From: an uncultured Collinsella sp.
GTDB lineage: Bacteria > Actinomycetota > Coriobacteriia > Coriobacteriales > Coriobacteriaceae
Direction: 5' to 3'
Assembly: GCA_900541875.1 (NCBI GenBank)
Contig: UQLF01000030.1
Span: 1 to 16,894 of the forward strand
DNA: 16,894 nucleotides
A program made the translations under genes and the position numbers. This document shows, one piece after another, positions 7,117 to 16,515 of the stretch. Within the stretch, counting starts at the first letter, position 1. Each line of letters begins with the position of its first letter. The notes beneath the pieces are model-generated. The model had not been told where the DNA came from. It worked only from the letters and a program-made list of their open reading frames with translations, and searched no databases.

Positions 7117-8973
7117 TTACGCCGCTTCGTCGAACTGCGAGTTGTACAGGTCGGCGTAGAAACCGCCCTGGGCGAGCAGCTCGTCGTGCGTGCCCTTCTC
7201 GACGATGTCGCCGTCGCGAATCACCAAGATCACGTCGGCGTTGCGGATCGTGGACAGGCGGTGCGCGATGACAAAGCTGGTGCGGCCCTGCATCAGCGCA
7301 TCCATGGCGCGCTGAATGAGCTCCTCGGTACGGGTATCGACGTTGGAAGTCGCCTCGTCCAGAATCAGTGCCGGGCGGTCGGCCAAAATGGCACGGGCGA
7401 TGGTCACGAGCTGGCGCTGACCCTGCGACAGGTTAGTGCCCTCCTCGTTGATCATAAAGTCGTAGCCGCCGGCGAGCGTATGGATAAAGTGGTCGCAGCG
7501 TGCGGCGCGTGCGGCGGCCTCGACCTCGGCATCGGTCGCATCGGGGCGTCCGTAGCGGATGTTCTCGCGGATGGTGCCGTTAAACAGCCAGGTGTCCTGC
7601 AGCACCATGGCAAACTCGCCGCGCAGCGCCGCGCGGTCCCAGTCGCGCACGTCGACGCCTTCGACGCGCAGCGAACCGCCGTCCACGTCGTAAAAGCGCT
7701 GCAGCAGCTTAATGAGCGTGGTCTTGCCGGCGCCGGTGGGGCCGACGATGGCAATGGTTTGGCCGGGCTTAGCCTCGCAGCTAAAGTCGTGGATGATGGT
7801 CTTGTCGGGCGTGTAGCCAAACTTGACATGGTCAAACTCCACGTGGCCGGGGCGCTTCTCGGGAATCTGCGCGTCGGCCTTCTGCTCCTCCTCGGGCGCG
7901 GCCAGGAACTCAAAGACGCGCTCGGTAGCGGCAGCCATCGACTGCATCGTGTTGCTCACGTTGCCCAGCTGCTGCACGGGTTGCGTAAAGTTTCGAACGT
8001 ACTGGATAAAGCTCTGGATGTCGCCGGGCGTGGCATTGCCGGTCAGCGCGAGCTGCGCGCCCACCACGACGACGCCCACGTAGCCCATGTTGCCCACCAA
8101 GCTCATAAGCGGCATCATCAGGCCCGACAGGAACTGCGAGCGCCAGCCACTAATAAAGAGGCGGTCGTTTTGACGGTCGAACTCTTCAATCGAGGCCTCG
8201 GCGCGGTCGAACACCTGAATGACGTTCTGGCCGGCAAAGTCCTCCTCGATAATGCCGTTGACGGCGCCCAGAACCTGCTGTTGCTCGCGGAAGTACGGCT
8301 GCGAGAAGTGAATCATCACGGTCAAGATAATCGCGGCGGCCGGCAGCGTGAGCACGGTGACGCCGGTAAGCGGCAGGCTGATCGAAAGCATCATGACGAG
8401 CACGCCGATAATCTGCGTCACCGACGTGATGAGCTGCGTCACGCTCTGGTTGAGCGACTGACCCAGCGTATCGACGTCGTTGGTGATGCGGCTGAGTACG
8501 TCTCCCTTGCTGTGGCCGTTGAAGTAACTCATCGGCACGACGGCAACCTTGGCGGCGATTTCCTTGCGCATGCGGTAGCAGATCTTTTGCGTGACGCCGG
8601 TCATGAGCCAGCCCTGGACCAGGCTGCAGACAGAGCTCGCCAGATACAGGCAGAGCAAAAAGCCGAGCGTCTTGGCGATCCAGTCAAAGTCAACGTCGCC
8701 GGTGCCGTTGACCTTGGCGACCAGGCCTTCGAACAGCTTGGTCGTAACCTGGCCGAGCACCTTGGGTCCCACAATGTTAAAGATGACCGAGCACACGGCA
8801 AAGGCGACGGCGGCAAACACGGCAATCTTGTGTTGGCCGATATAGCCGAGCAGCTGCCTCATGGTGCCCTTAAAGTCCTTGGCCTTTTCGCCGCGACGCA
8901 TGCCGCCCATGCGGCCCATGGGACCACGTTGGCGGGTGGGCTTGGGAATCTGAGTCTTGGTCTCGTCTGCCAT
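7117..8973 (-). CDS. ABC exporter half-transporter with canonical catalytic motifs
   Basis: A 618-residue fused permease/ATPase of the multidrug/lipid exporter type: a transmembrane domain with about six helices (about 45-340), then a nucleotide-binding domain (about 378-612). Motifs seen: Walker A GPTGAGKT (411-418), Q-loop Gln459, signature LSQGQ (515-519), Walker B ALILDE with catalytic Glu540, and H-loop His571. The N terminus is unusually rich in Gly, Met and Arg (about 17-30). The start codon shares one base with the stop of the upstream ABC gene (TAATG), and AAGGAGG lies 9 nt upstream. The two genes would be translationally coupled and form a heterodimer. This half supplies the intact ATP-hydrolysing residues. 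Substrate unknown; a drug or toxic compound is suggested by the marR gene at the head of the operon. Confidence 0.93.
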   Translation of the reverse strand: MADETKTQIPKPTRQRGPMGRMGGMRRGEKAKDFKGTMRQLLGYIGQHKIAVFAAVAFAVCSVIFNIVGPKVLGQVTTKLFEGLVAKVNGTGDVDFDWIAKTLGFLLCLYLASSVCSLVQGWLMTGVTQKICYRMRKEIAAKVAVVPMSYFNGHSKGDVLSRITNDVDTLGQSLNQSVTQLITSVTQIIGVLVMMLSISLPLTGVTVLTLPAAAIILTVMIHFSQPYFREQQQVLGAVNGIIEEDFAGQNVIQVFDRAEASIEEFDRQNDRLFISGWRSQFLSGLMMPLMSLVGNMGYVGVVVVGAQLALTGNATPGDIQSFIQYVRNFTQPVQQLGNVSNTMQSMAAATERVFEFLAAPEEEQKADAQIPEKRPGHVEFDHVKFGYTPDKTIIHDFSCEAKPGQTIAIVGPTGAGKTTLIKLLQRFYDVDGGSLRVEGVDVRDWDRAALRGEFAMVLQDTWLFNGTIRENIRYGRPDATDAEVEAAARAARCDHFIHTLAGGYDFMINEEGTNLSQGQRQLVTIARAILADRPALILDEATSNVDTRTEELIQRAMDALMQGRTSFVIAHRLSTIRNADVILVIRDGDIVEKGTHDELLAQGGFYADLYNSQFDEAA

Positions 8974-11342
8974 TAGCGCTCGCCTCCTTCCATGACGGCT
9001 GCAATTTCTTCTTGGGTAAGCCCCAGCTCCTCGGCGGAAAGCTGCGACTGTGCGATCTCCAGATACGCCGGGCAGCTGCGCAGCAGCTCCTCGTGCGTGC
9101 CGGTGCCCACTACGTGGCCGTCGTCGAGCACGATGATCTGGTCGGCGTGCATGATGGTCGCGATGCGCTGGGCTACGACCACGAGCGCGGCGTCGGTAAC
9201 GTTTTTGGCCAGCTCCTCGCGTAGGCGCGCGTCGGTCTTGTAGTCGAGGGCGCTAAACGAATCATCGAAAACCACGACCTCGGGCTTTTTGGCCAACGCG
9301 CGGGCGATGGCCAGGCGCTGGCGCTGACCACCCGAAACATTGGAGCCGCCCTGGCTGATGGGGGAGTCGTAGCCGCCCTCGCGCTCGGCGATAAAGTCCT
9401 CGGCCTGTGAGATGCGCGCGGCTTGGCGCATGTCATCATCGCTTACCATGTCGCCCGCAAACTTGAGGTTGCTCTCAACGGTGCCCGAGAACAGACGACC
9501 CTGCTGCGGAATATAACCGATGCGGCGGCGCAGCTCGGAAAGGGTCATGTCGCGCACGTCGATGCCGTCGAGCGAAATGCTGCCGCCCGTGACGTCGTAC
9601 AAGCGTGGAATCAGCTGCACGAGCGTGGACTTGCCCGAGCCCGTGGAGCCAATGATGCCGAGCATCTGACCGGCATGCGTGGTGAAGTTCACGCCGCTGA
9701 TGACATCGGCGCGGGCATCGGGGTACTGGAAGCTCACGTCGCGGAAGGTGAGCTCACCGCGCGGCGAGCTGGCCGCGGGCAGTTTGGGCGAGGCAGGGTC
9801 GTTGATGCTCGTGGGGCAGGTGATGACCTCATCTACGCGCTCGGCTGCGACCTCGGCACGGGGCAGGATGACCGAAACCATGGTGAGGATCATAAACGCC
9901 ATGACGATCTGCATAGTGTAGGAGATGAATGCCATCATGTTGCCGACCTGCATCACGCCGTCGGACACGCCCTGCGCGCCAAACCAGACGATAAGCACGG
10001 TGATGCAGTTCATGACGAGCATCATGAGCGGCATCATGAAGCTCATGGCGCGGTTGGTGTAGAGCTGCGTGGTCATCAGGTCGAGCGAAGCCTTGTCAAA
10101 ACGCTCGAGCTCATGCTCCTCACGGTTGAACGAGCGGATGGGCATAAGGCCGTCGAGCAGCTCGCGGGCGGTAAGGTTCACGCGGTCCACAAAGCTCTGC
10201 ATCTTTTTGAACTTGGGCATGGTGAGGCCCATGAGCACGCCGACGACGGCCGAAACCGCGATGATGGCCACGGCGATGGTCCACTCCAGGCCGGTGTGGT
10301 TGGCCAGGACGCGCATGACGGCGACGATGCCCATGACGGGGGCCATCAGGCACATGCGGATAAACAGGGTTGCGGCCATCTGGATCTGCTGAATGTCGTT
10401 GGTGCAGCGGGTGATGAGCGAGGCCTGGCTAAACTTGCCCACCTCGGCCGGCGAGAAGTGCATAACCTTGTTGAAGGTCTCGCGGCGCAGGTCACGGGCG
10501 ATGGAGCAGGCGGTGCGCGAAGCCACGGCACCGGTCAGGATGGTGGCGACGAGCGACACGAGGCACAGTCCAAACATCGTGGTCGCCATGCGGCCCAGGT
10601 AGGCGTTCTGCACGTCGGCGGGGTCGATGCCCTGCGCCTTGTACTCGTCTTGCACATAGCTCACGGCGCGTTGGGTCACGATGGAACCCGACATGGAGCC
10701 CATTTTGTCCGCCATATCGTTGGCGCCCTCCACGAGCTTGCCCTGGTCGATTAGGCCGCCTTCAACGCCTAGACGCAGACCCTTCATGGTGATCTTACCG
10801 CCGTCGGCATCAATCTGCTTTTGCATGTTCTGTGCCGCTGCGGCTTTCTGCTGCATCTCGGCGAGCTGCTCGGGCGTCATCGCCGCCATCTGCTCGGGCG
10901 TGGGCATGGCCTGGGCGGCGCCGCCATCGCTTGCCTCGGTAGATGCGCCGGTCATGTCGCCCATGGAGTTGGCATCGATGCCCTGGTTGAACGAAAGGAC
11001 GACAGTCTCGGGCAGGCTCATGATGTCGGCAATCTTGCCGCCGTCGGCGCGCTCCTCCTCGGTGCCCTTGTACGTTCGAATGCCGCTATTGTCCGCCTTG
11101 CTAAACACGGCCTCCACAGCCTTGGCGTCCTTGGTGCTCATAAAGAGCTCGAGGTCGTCGAGCGATTCGGCACGGATGGTGTCGGGCACGGGCGACGCGA
11201 TGCCGCCTTGCTGCACACCCACGTCGACGATGTCGCTCATATAGGTAGGCAGCGCCAGATCGGCGTTGCAGCTGATTACGATAAGTACGATAGCTGCGAA
11301 CAGTGCCAGGATATGCTTTTTAAAGAGCTTGAGAATCCTCAC
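8973..11342 (-). CDS. ABC exporter half-transporter with degenerate ATPase site and large extra loop domain
   Basis: A 789-residue permease/ATPase partner, about 200 residues longer than usual. After the first membrane helix (about 10-28) comes a long hydrophilic insert (about 45-250), probably outside the membrane, containing an Ala/Met/Gln-rich helical stretch (PTPEQMAAMTPEQLAEMQQK). The remaining helices run from about 252 to 495 and the ATPase domain from about 528 to 770. Walker A is GSTGSGKS (565-572) and the signature VSGGQ (669-673). Walker B ends in Asp694 instead of Glu (VVVFDD), and the H-loop His is Gln725 (VAQRIATI). These are the marks of the non-catalytic site in heterodimeric exporters such as LmrCD or TM287/288. 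The start is GTG, overlapping the marR stop by 4 nt (GTGA), with AAAGGAG upstream. Confidence 0.92.
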   Translation of the reverse strand: MRILKLFKKHILALFAAIVLIVISCNADLALPTYMSDIVDVGVQQGGIASPVPDTIRAESLDDLELFMSTKDAKAVEAVFSKADNSGIRTYKGTEEERADGGKIADIMSLPETVVLSFNQGIDANSMGDMTGASTEASDGGAAQAMPTPEQMAAMTPEQLAEMQQKAAAAQNMQKQIDADGGKITMKGLRLGVEGGLIDQGKLVEGANDMADKMGSMSGSIVTQRAVSYVQDEYKAQGIDPADVQNAYLGRMATTMFGLCLVSLVATILTGAVASRTACSIARDLRRETFNKVMHFSPAEVGKFSQASLITRCTNDIQQIQMAATLFIRMCLMAPVMGIVAVMRVLANHTGLEWTIAVAIIAVSAVVGVLMGLTMPKFKKMQSFVDRVNLTARELLDGLMPIRSFNREEHELERFDKASLDLMTTQLYTNRAMSFMMPLMMLVMNCITVLIVWFGAQGVSDGVMQVGNMMAFISYTMQIVMAFMILTMVSVILPRAEVAAERVDEVITCPTSINDPASPKLPAASSPRGELTFRDVSFQYPDARADVISGVNFTTHAGQMLGIIGSTGSGKSTLVQLIPRLYDVTGGSISLDGIDVRDMTLSELRRRIGYIPQQGRLFSGTVESNLKFAGDMVSDDDMRQAARISQAEDFIAEREGGYDSPISQGGSNVSGGQRQRLAIARALAKKPEVVVFDDSFSALDYKTDARLREELAKNVTDAALVVVAQRIATIMHADQIIVLDDGHVVGTGTHEELLRSCPAYLEIAQSQLSAEELGLTQEEIAAVMEGGER

Positions 11343-11788
11343 TCGGCATCTCTCCTTTCTTGATTGTGATCCATAATTTCGTTGGCACGCCTTAGAAGAC
11401 GCACCATCTCTTGGGTATCTGTTTCGCCGAGCTGCTCGAGGAAAGCCGCGGTGCGCTTCTCGAATTCCCGACGTTTGATTTCGAGATCCTGGAATCCTTT
11501 GTCGGTCACCGTGACGTGTACGCGACGACGGTCGGTCTTTGAGTGCTCGCGCTCGACCCAGCCCTTGGCCTCGAGAGCGCGTAGGATATTGGCGATGCGG
11601 GCGCTCGAGACCCAGGCACGATCAGCGAGTTCGCTCGGCGTGAGCGAGCCGCCGGCGCGCATGAGGGCGCGCATGACGGCCATTTCGCCGCCGAGAGCTT
11701 TGTCCGCAAAGCGCGAAATTCGCTGATGCATGCTGCCAAACTCAGTTAAGAGCTGACGCCCAAGTTCATGGAAATCGGTATCTTCCAC
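11339..11788 (-). CDS. MarR-family transcriptional regulator
   Basis: A 149-residue MarR-type regulator. Helices at the two ends form the dimer interface. The central winged helix-turn-helix (about 48-105) includes the recognition region SELADRAWVSSARIANILRAL and the wing motif SKTDRRRVHVTVTDKG, with the typical DRR. The start is GTG at 11788 with AGGGG 8 nt upstream. It is the first gene of the operon and overlaps the first ABC gene by 4 nt. MarR proteins of this arrangement usually repress their own efflux operon until a ligand binds. A perfect inverted repeat spanning the start codon is a good candidate operator. The ligand cannot be told from sequence. Confidence 0.9.
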   Translation of the reverse strand: MEDTDFHELGRQLLTEFGSMHQRISRFADKALGGEMAVMRALMRAGGSLTPSELADRAWVSSARIANILRALEAKGWVEREHSKTDRRRVHVTVTDKGFQDLEIKRREFEKRTAAFLEQLGETDTQEMVRLLRRANEIMDHNQERRDAE

Positions 11789-11828
11789 CGAAAACCCCTA
11801 ACACTAGAAACTATTTTCGGTGGAAGAT
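11780..11828. promoter_or_regulatory. Long inverted repeat over the marR start, candidate MarR operator
   Basis: ATCTTCCACCGAAAA (11780-11794) is repeated in perfect inverse as TTTTCGGTGGAAGAT (11814-11828), with 19 nt between. Centres are 34 bp apart, close to three helical turns. The left arm contains the marR GTG start codon and the right arm lies upstream in the 5' region. Position and symmetry suggest autorepression. As RNA, the arms could also form a hairpin hiding the start. Confidence 0.6.
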
Positions 11829-11896
11829 GATACCCCCATACGCGGGCCTCATGCAGTGGGCAATATAAAGAGCGCATAAAGAGTTGAAAAATTCAA

Positions 11897-11924
11897 TTGC
11901 TGAAGCGTTTCAAAGAACTATTAT
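11897..11924 (+). promoter_or_regulatory. Candidate promoter with LacI-like operator for the SDR/permease genes
   Basis: TTGCTG (11897-11902) and TATTAT (11919-11924) are 16 bp apart, a usable sigma-70 type promoter. Within them TGAAGCGTTTCA (11901-11912) resembles the central-CG palindromes bound by LacI/CcpA-family repressors. Binding there would block the promoter. A second AT-rich box, TATAAT at 11973-11978, has no good -35 at normal spacing. Confidence 0.45.
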
Positions 11925-11976
11925 GCCCGCGGTTAGGCGAGGGGTTGTCACCACCATGACGACTGGGACTCATATA

Positions 11977-11991
11977 ATCGCCACGTGCGAT
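11977..11991. promoter_or_regulatory. Short palindrome downstream of TATAAT upstream of the SDR gene
   Basis: ATCGC (11977-11981) and GCGAT (11987-11991) form an inverted repeat with a 5-nt centre. It sits immediately after the TATAAT at 11973-11978 and about 50 nt before the SDR ATG. It may be a second operator or a small hairpin in the leader. Short arms make chance occurrence possible. Confidence 0.25.
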
Positions 11992-12039
11992 GCTCCAACT
12001 TCCCGCAAGGAGACACCTTATATAAAGGGGGATGGAGTC

Positions 12040-12789
12040 ATGGCATTTGACTTCACGGGCAAGACCGCGATTGTCACGGGCGGCACTCAGGGCATTGGCC
12101 TCGAGATCGCCAAGGGCATCGTTGCGGGCGGCGGACACGTCGCGCTCATCGCAAGGAACGCTGCTAAGGGCGAGGCCGCTGTGGCCGAGCTTGGCGAGGG
12201 CAACAAGTTTTATCAGCTCGATGTCGCCGATGCGCCCAAGGCGCGCGAGACCGTCGAACAGATTTTCGCAGACCTGCCGCAAACCAACATCCTGATCAAC
12301 TGCGCTGGCGTCATCAGCACCAAGAAGTTCGACGAGATCGATGACACCGAGTGGCGTCGCACCATCGACATCAACCTCAACGGTACCTTCACTATGATGA
12401 ACGCCGTGTACCCGCACTTTAAGGCGGCCCATGCCGGCACTATCGTCAACGTGAGTTCCGTTGCGGGCAAAATCGGTGGCGGCCTGCTCGGCACAGCCGC
12501 CTACGCCAGCTCCAAGGCCGGTGTTAACGGTCTGACCAAGGCAGTCGCCAAGGAAGGCGGCAAGTTCGGCGTCCGCTGCAACGCCGTGTGCCCGTCGCTC
12601 ACGTTGACCGATATGACCTCGATTCTCTCTGACGAGAACTCTCAGCGCATCATCAACGGTATCCCTCTGGGCCGCGCCGCCCAGGCCAGCGAGCCTGCGC
12701 AGATGGTGCTGTTCTTCGCTTCCGACCTCGCCAGCTTCGTGAACGGCGAGATTGGTGACTGCGATGGCGGCATCGTCCTGGACGGGTAA
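12040..12789 (+). CDS. Short-chain dehydrogenase/reductase, possibly a sugar-acid oxidoreductase
   Basis: A 249-residue classical SDR with a Rossmann fold. Cofactor motif TGGTQGIG is at 13-20, NCAG at 87-90, and the catalytic set Asn112, Ser140, Tyr155 and Lys159 (YASSK) is complete, so the enzyme should be active. The C terminus ends GDCDGGIVLDG, a variant of the usual VDGG motif. The start at 12040 is chosen because AAGGGGG lies about 8 nt upstream and the family signature begins at residue 5; an in-frame extension to 11884 adds 52 residues with no SDR character and crosses the promoter. The KdgT-type permease gene follows, so a keto-deoxy sugar acid substrate, as for KduD-like enzymes, is a reasonable guess but not proven. 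Confidence 0.9.
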   Translation: MAFDFTGKTAIVTGGTQGIGLEIAKGIVAGGGHVALIARNAAKGEAAVAELGEGNKFYQLDVADAPKARETVEQIFADLPQTNILINCAGVISTKKFDEIDDTEWRRTIDINLNGTFTMMNAVYPHFKAAHAGTIVNVSSVAGKIGGGLLGTAAYASSKAGVNGLTKAVAKEGGKFGVRCNAVCPSLTLTDMTSILSDENSQRIINGIPLGRAAQASEPAQMVLFFASDLASFVNGEIGDCDGGIVLDG

Positions 12790-12811
12790 TACCCCGCGGT
12801 GATCGTTTGGC

Positions 12812-12847
12812 GGCGACCCTGGCGACTCGGGGTTGTCGCCTTCTTTC
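12812..12847 (+). terminator. Terminator-like hairpin between SDR and permease genes
   Basis: GGCGAC (12812-12817) pairs with GTCGCC (12835-12840), followed by TTCTTTCT. An overlapping alternative stem pairs ACCCCG (12791-12796) with CGGGGT (12828-12833). The two cannot form together, so it could be an attenuator. Partial read-through into the permease gene is likely, as no clear second promoter is seen. Confidence 0.5.
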
Positions 12848-12897
12848 TGACATAGGCGCGTGCGGCTTCGATTCGCATGCATCCAAAGGAGATATAT

Positions 12898-13911
12898 ATG
12901 AGTGAATCGACTGCGGTGGAGGCGCCGGCGGCAAAGGAGCCGTTCTTTAAGATGTCCTCCATCCCGGGTGCCAATATTTTGGTGCCGCTTTTGTTGGGCT
13001 GCCTGCTCAACACGCTGTTCCCTGACCTGTTCAAAACGCTCGGCAGCTTTACGCTTGGTATGACCCAGCAGGGCGCAGGCCCGCTCGTGGGCGCTTTTTT
13101 GCTCATCGTCGGTACGACGATTTCGTTTAAGAGTGCTCCTGCCGCCGCTGCCCGCGGTGCCATCATCATCGCCGTCAAGCAGATCGTGGTCGTTGCCGTG
13201 TCGCTGCTCATCCTTTATGTGTTCAACGACAACCTGTTTGGCATCTCTGCCATGGTGATGCTGGCGGCTTGCACCGGCGCCAACAACGCTATGTACGCTG
13301 GTCTGATGGGCACCATGGGCAATGAGGCCGAGCGTGGCGCCGTCGCCATCACCACGCTGGTTGTCGGCCCTCCGGTCACGATGATCGTGCTCGGCGCTGC
13401 CGGTCAGGCCCCGATCGGCTGGTCGCTCGTGGGCGCCATCCTGCCGATCGTCGTCGGCATTATTCTGGGCAACCTGTTCCCGAGCTTTAAGAAGATGATG
13501 GCACCGGCACTTTCCGCCATCATCGTGCTCGTCTTCTTTGCCATGGGCTCGACCATGACCTTTGGCCAGCTCATTAATGGCGGTCTTCCCGGCATTCTGC
13601 TCGGCGTGATCTGCTCGGTGGTCTTTGCAATTCCCGTCATCGCGGTCGATAAGCTCACGGGTGGTACGGGTGTCGCAGGTGCGGCCATTTCGAGCTGCGC
13701 CGGAGCCAATGTGGCCACGCCTGCTGCCATGGCAAGCGTCAACGGGGCCATGTACGGTGGCGCCGTGCTCGCGACGGCTACGGCACAGGTTGCTGCCTGC
13801 GCAATCGTGACGGCTATTTTGACCCCGCTGGTCACCAGCTGGTGCTACAAGCATTTTGAGGGCCAGGGCAACAGCAAGGCAACGACCGACAAGGCCGCTG
13901 CAGCCGCCTAA
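12898..13911 (+). CDS. kdgT: 2-keto-3-deoxygluconate permease (KdgT family)
   Basis: A 337-residue integral membrane protein with about ten hydrophobic segments, resembling the KdgT family of proton symporters for 2-keto-3-deoxygluconate, a breakdown product of pectin and other uronides. Family-like glycine/alanine-rich stretches include ACTGANNAMYAGLMG (about 122-136) and GGTGVAGAAISSCAGANVAT (about 254-273). The length is close to the usual 310-330, with an extra polar N terminus of about 20 residues and an Ala-rich C terminus. ATG 12898 is chosen for AAAGGAG 6 nt upstream rather than the in-frame ATG 12877. It follows the SDR gene after a terminator-like hairpin. No KDG kinase or aldolase is in the window, so the physiological substrate is inferred from the family. 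Confidence 0.85.
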   Translation: MSESTAVEAPAAKEPFFKMSSIPGANILVPLLLGCLLNTLFPDLFKTLGSFTLGMTQQGAGPLVGAFLLIVGTTISFKSAPAAAARGAIIIAVKQIVVVAVSLLILYVFNDNLFGISAMVMLAACTGANNAMYAGLMGTMGNEAERGAVAITTLVVGPPVTMIVLGAAGQAPIGWSLVGAILPIVVGIILGNLFPSFKKMMAPALSAIIVLVFFAMGSTMTFGQLINGGLPGILLGVICSVVFAIPVIAVDKLTGGTGVAGAAISSCAGANVATPAAMASVNGAMYGGAVLATATAQVAACAIVTAILTPLVTSWCYKHFEGQGNSKATTDKAAAAA

Positions 13912-13949
13912 TGCCAAGCGGCAATCAAAGCTAAAAACTAGCTACGCCA

Positions 13950-13989
13950 CAGGGCGGCCACGGGGGATCCTGTGGCCGCCCTGCAGTTT
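13950..13989 (+). terminator. Terminator after the permease gene
   Basis: CAGGGCGGCCAC (13950-13961) pairs perfectly over 12 bp with GTGGCCGCCCTG (13972-13983) around a 10-nt loop. The T-tract is short (CAGTTTCTG). The strong stem and its position 38 nt after the stop codon support termination. Confidence 0.75.
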
Positions 13990-14121
13990 CTGTAGGGTCT
14001 CTGTGACACTTTACCCTGCTAAAGCTGGCATAACAGCTAGAGCGAGCGTCGTACAAAGGCAAGGAAAAATAACATACAAATCGGTGAACGGTAGTTGTTC
14101 GCGCTCGCATTTCCTGCGGGT

Positions 14122-14148
14122 TTGTAAAAAACGCCCTTATGATATAAA
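14122..14148 (+). promoter_or_regulatory. Candidate pfl promoter
   Basis: TTGTAA (14122-14127) and TATAAA (14143-14148) lie 15 bp apart in the most AT-rich part of the upstream region. The spacing is short, and TATGAT at 14138-14143 is an alternative -10. Either way the mRNA leader would be more than 200 nt long. Confidence 0.35.
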
Positions 14149-14355
14149 AAAAGAAACATATAACAGCCCAGATGGAGAGGGTCGCTATGTTATCCTTCTC
14201 AAACGGATGAAATCTTGGGTTTTGGGTTGCAGTTCCAAGGTGGACAAACGTTTTTCCCTGCACCAACGTGTGATGAAGAACGGAAGAAGCCGGTAGTGCA
14301 AACCGAAAATTCAAGAATTCAATAAGCAGCGGTGTGAGAGAGCGCCGCATTACAC

Positions 14356-14375
14356 GTAACTAGGAGCGTGGTTAC
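14356..14375 (+). other. Ribosome binding site displayed in a hairpin loop before pflB
   Basis: GTAAC (14356-14360) can pair with GTTAC (14371-14375), leaving AGGAG (14362-14366) in the 10-nt loop. An alternative stem pairs CACG (14353-14356) with CGTG (14367-14370). The linear distance from AGGAG to the ATG is 12 nt, longer than the 5-9 nt elsewhere in this window, so folding may matter for initiation. Confidence 0.35.
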
Positions 14376-14378
14376 ACA

Positions 14379-16430
<2,052 letters not shown>

Positions 16431-16431
16431 C

Positions 16432-16456
16432 TATTGTTAGTGCTATACTAACAATA
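16432..16456 (+). other. Perfect AT-rich palindrome between the two pfl genes
   Basis: TATTGTTAGT (16432-16441) and ACTAACAATA (16447-16456) form a perfect 10-bp inverted repeat with a 5-nt centre, starting 2 nt after the large-subunit stop. AT-rich sequence is uncommon here. No T-run follows, so it is not a standard terminator. It could be an operator, an RNA processing or stability element, or a 3'-end guard for the upstream message. Confidence 0.6.
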
Positions 16457-16472
16457 ACGATTACTGATTAGC

Positions 16473-16492
16473 GCGCCGGTTTCGGCCGGCGC
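16473..16492 (+). other. GC-rich hairpin before the glycyl-radical subunit gene
   Basis: GCGCCGG (16473-16479) pairs with CCGGCGC (16486-16492) around a 6-nt loop, ending about 10 nt before AAGGAG (16503-16508). Without a T-run it should not terminate. It could block 3'-5' decay of a processed transcript or separate translation of the two subunits. Confidence 0.55.
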
Positions 16493-16515
16493 CTATCAAT
16501 CGAAGGAGACACATT

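Larger units (their letters stand above)
13990..14378 (+). other. Long AT-richer leader/promoter region of the pyruvate formate-lyase gene
   Basis: This 389-nt stretch has no convincing gene: the open frames across it lack ribosome binding sites and coding character. It is clearly richer in A and T than the rest of the window. It holds a candidate promoter near 14122-14148 and a small hairpin around the ribosome binding site. I looked for FNR-like (TTGAT-N4-ATCAA) and Rex-like (TTGTGAA-N-TTCACAA) boxes, expected for an anaerobic fermentation gene, and saw none close to consensus. Confidence 0.5.

Noticed and set aside
7111..8976. 621-codon open frame on the plus strand opposite the first ABC gene
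   Set aside because: It mirrors the ABC gene almost end to end, its translation is His/Ala/Gly/Val-rich without domain motifs, and the minus-strand frame has all ATPase motifs. It is a GC-rich antisense shadow.
11945..11978. TTGTCA and TATAAT as an SDR promoter
   Set aside because: The spacing of 22 bp is too long for a normal sigma-70 promoter. The pair at 11897-11924 fits better.
11893..13917. 674-codon open frame on the minus strand across the SDR and permease genes
   Set aside because: It spans two real genes, a promoter and a terminator, with a low-complexity charged translation and no motifs. Shadow frame.
13931..14350. Possible small minus-strand gene in the pfl upstream region
   Set aside because: No ribosome binding site, and it covers the terminator hairpin and promoter region. 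The translation shows no family features.
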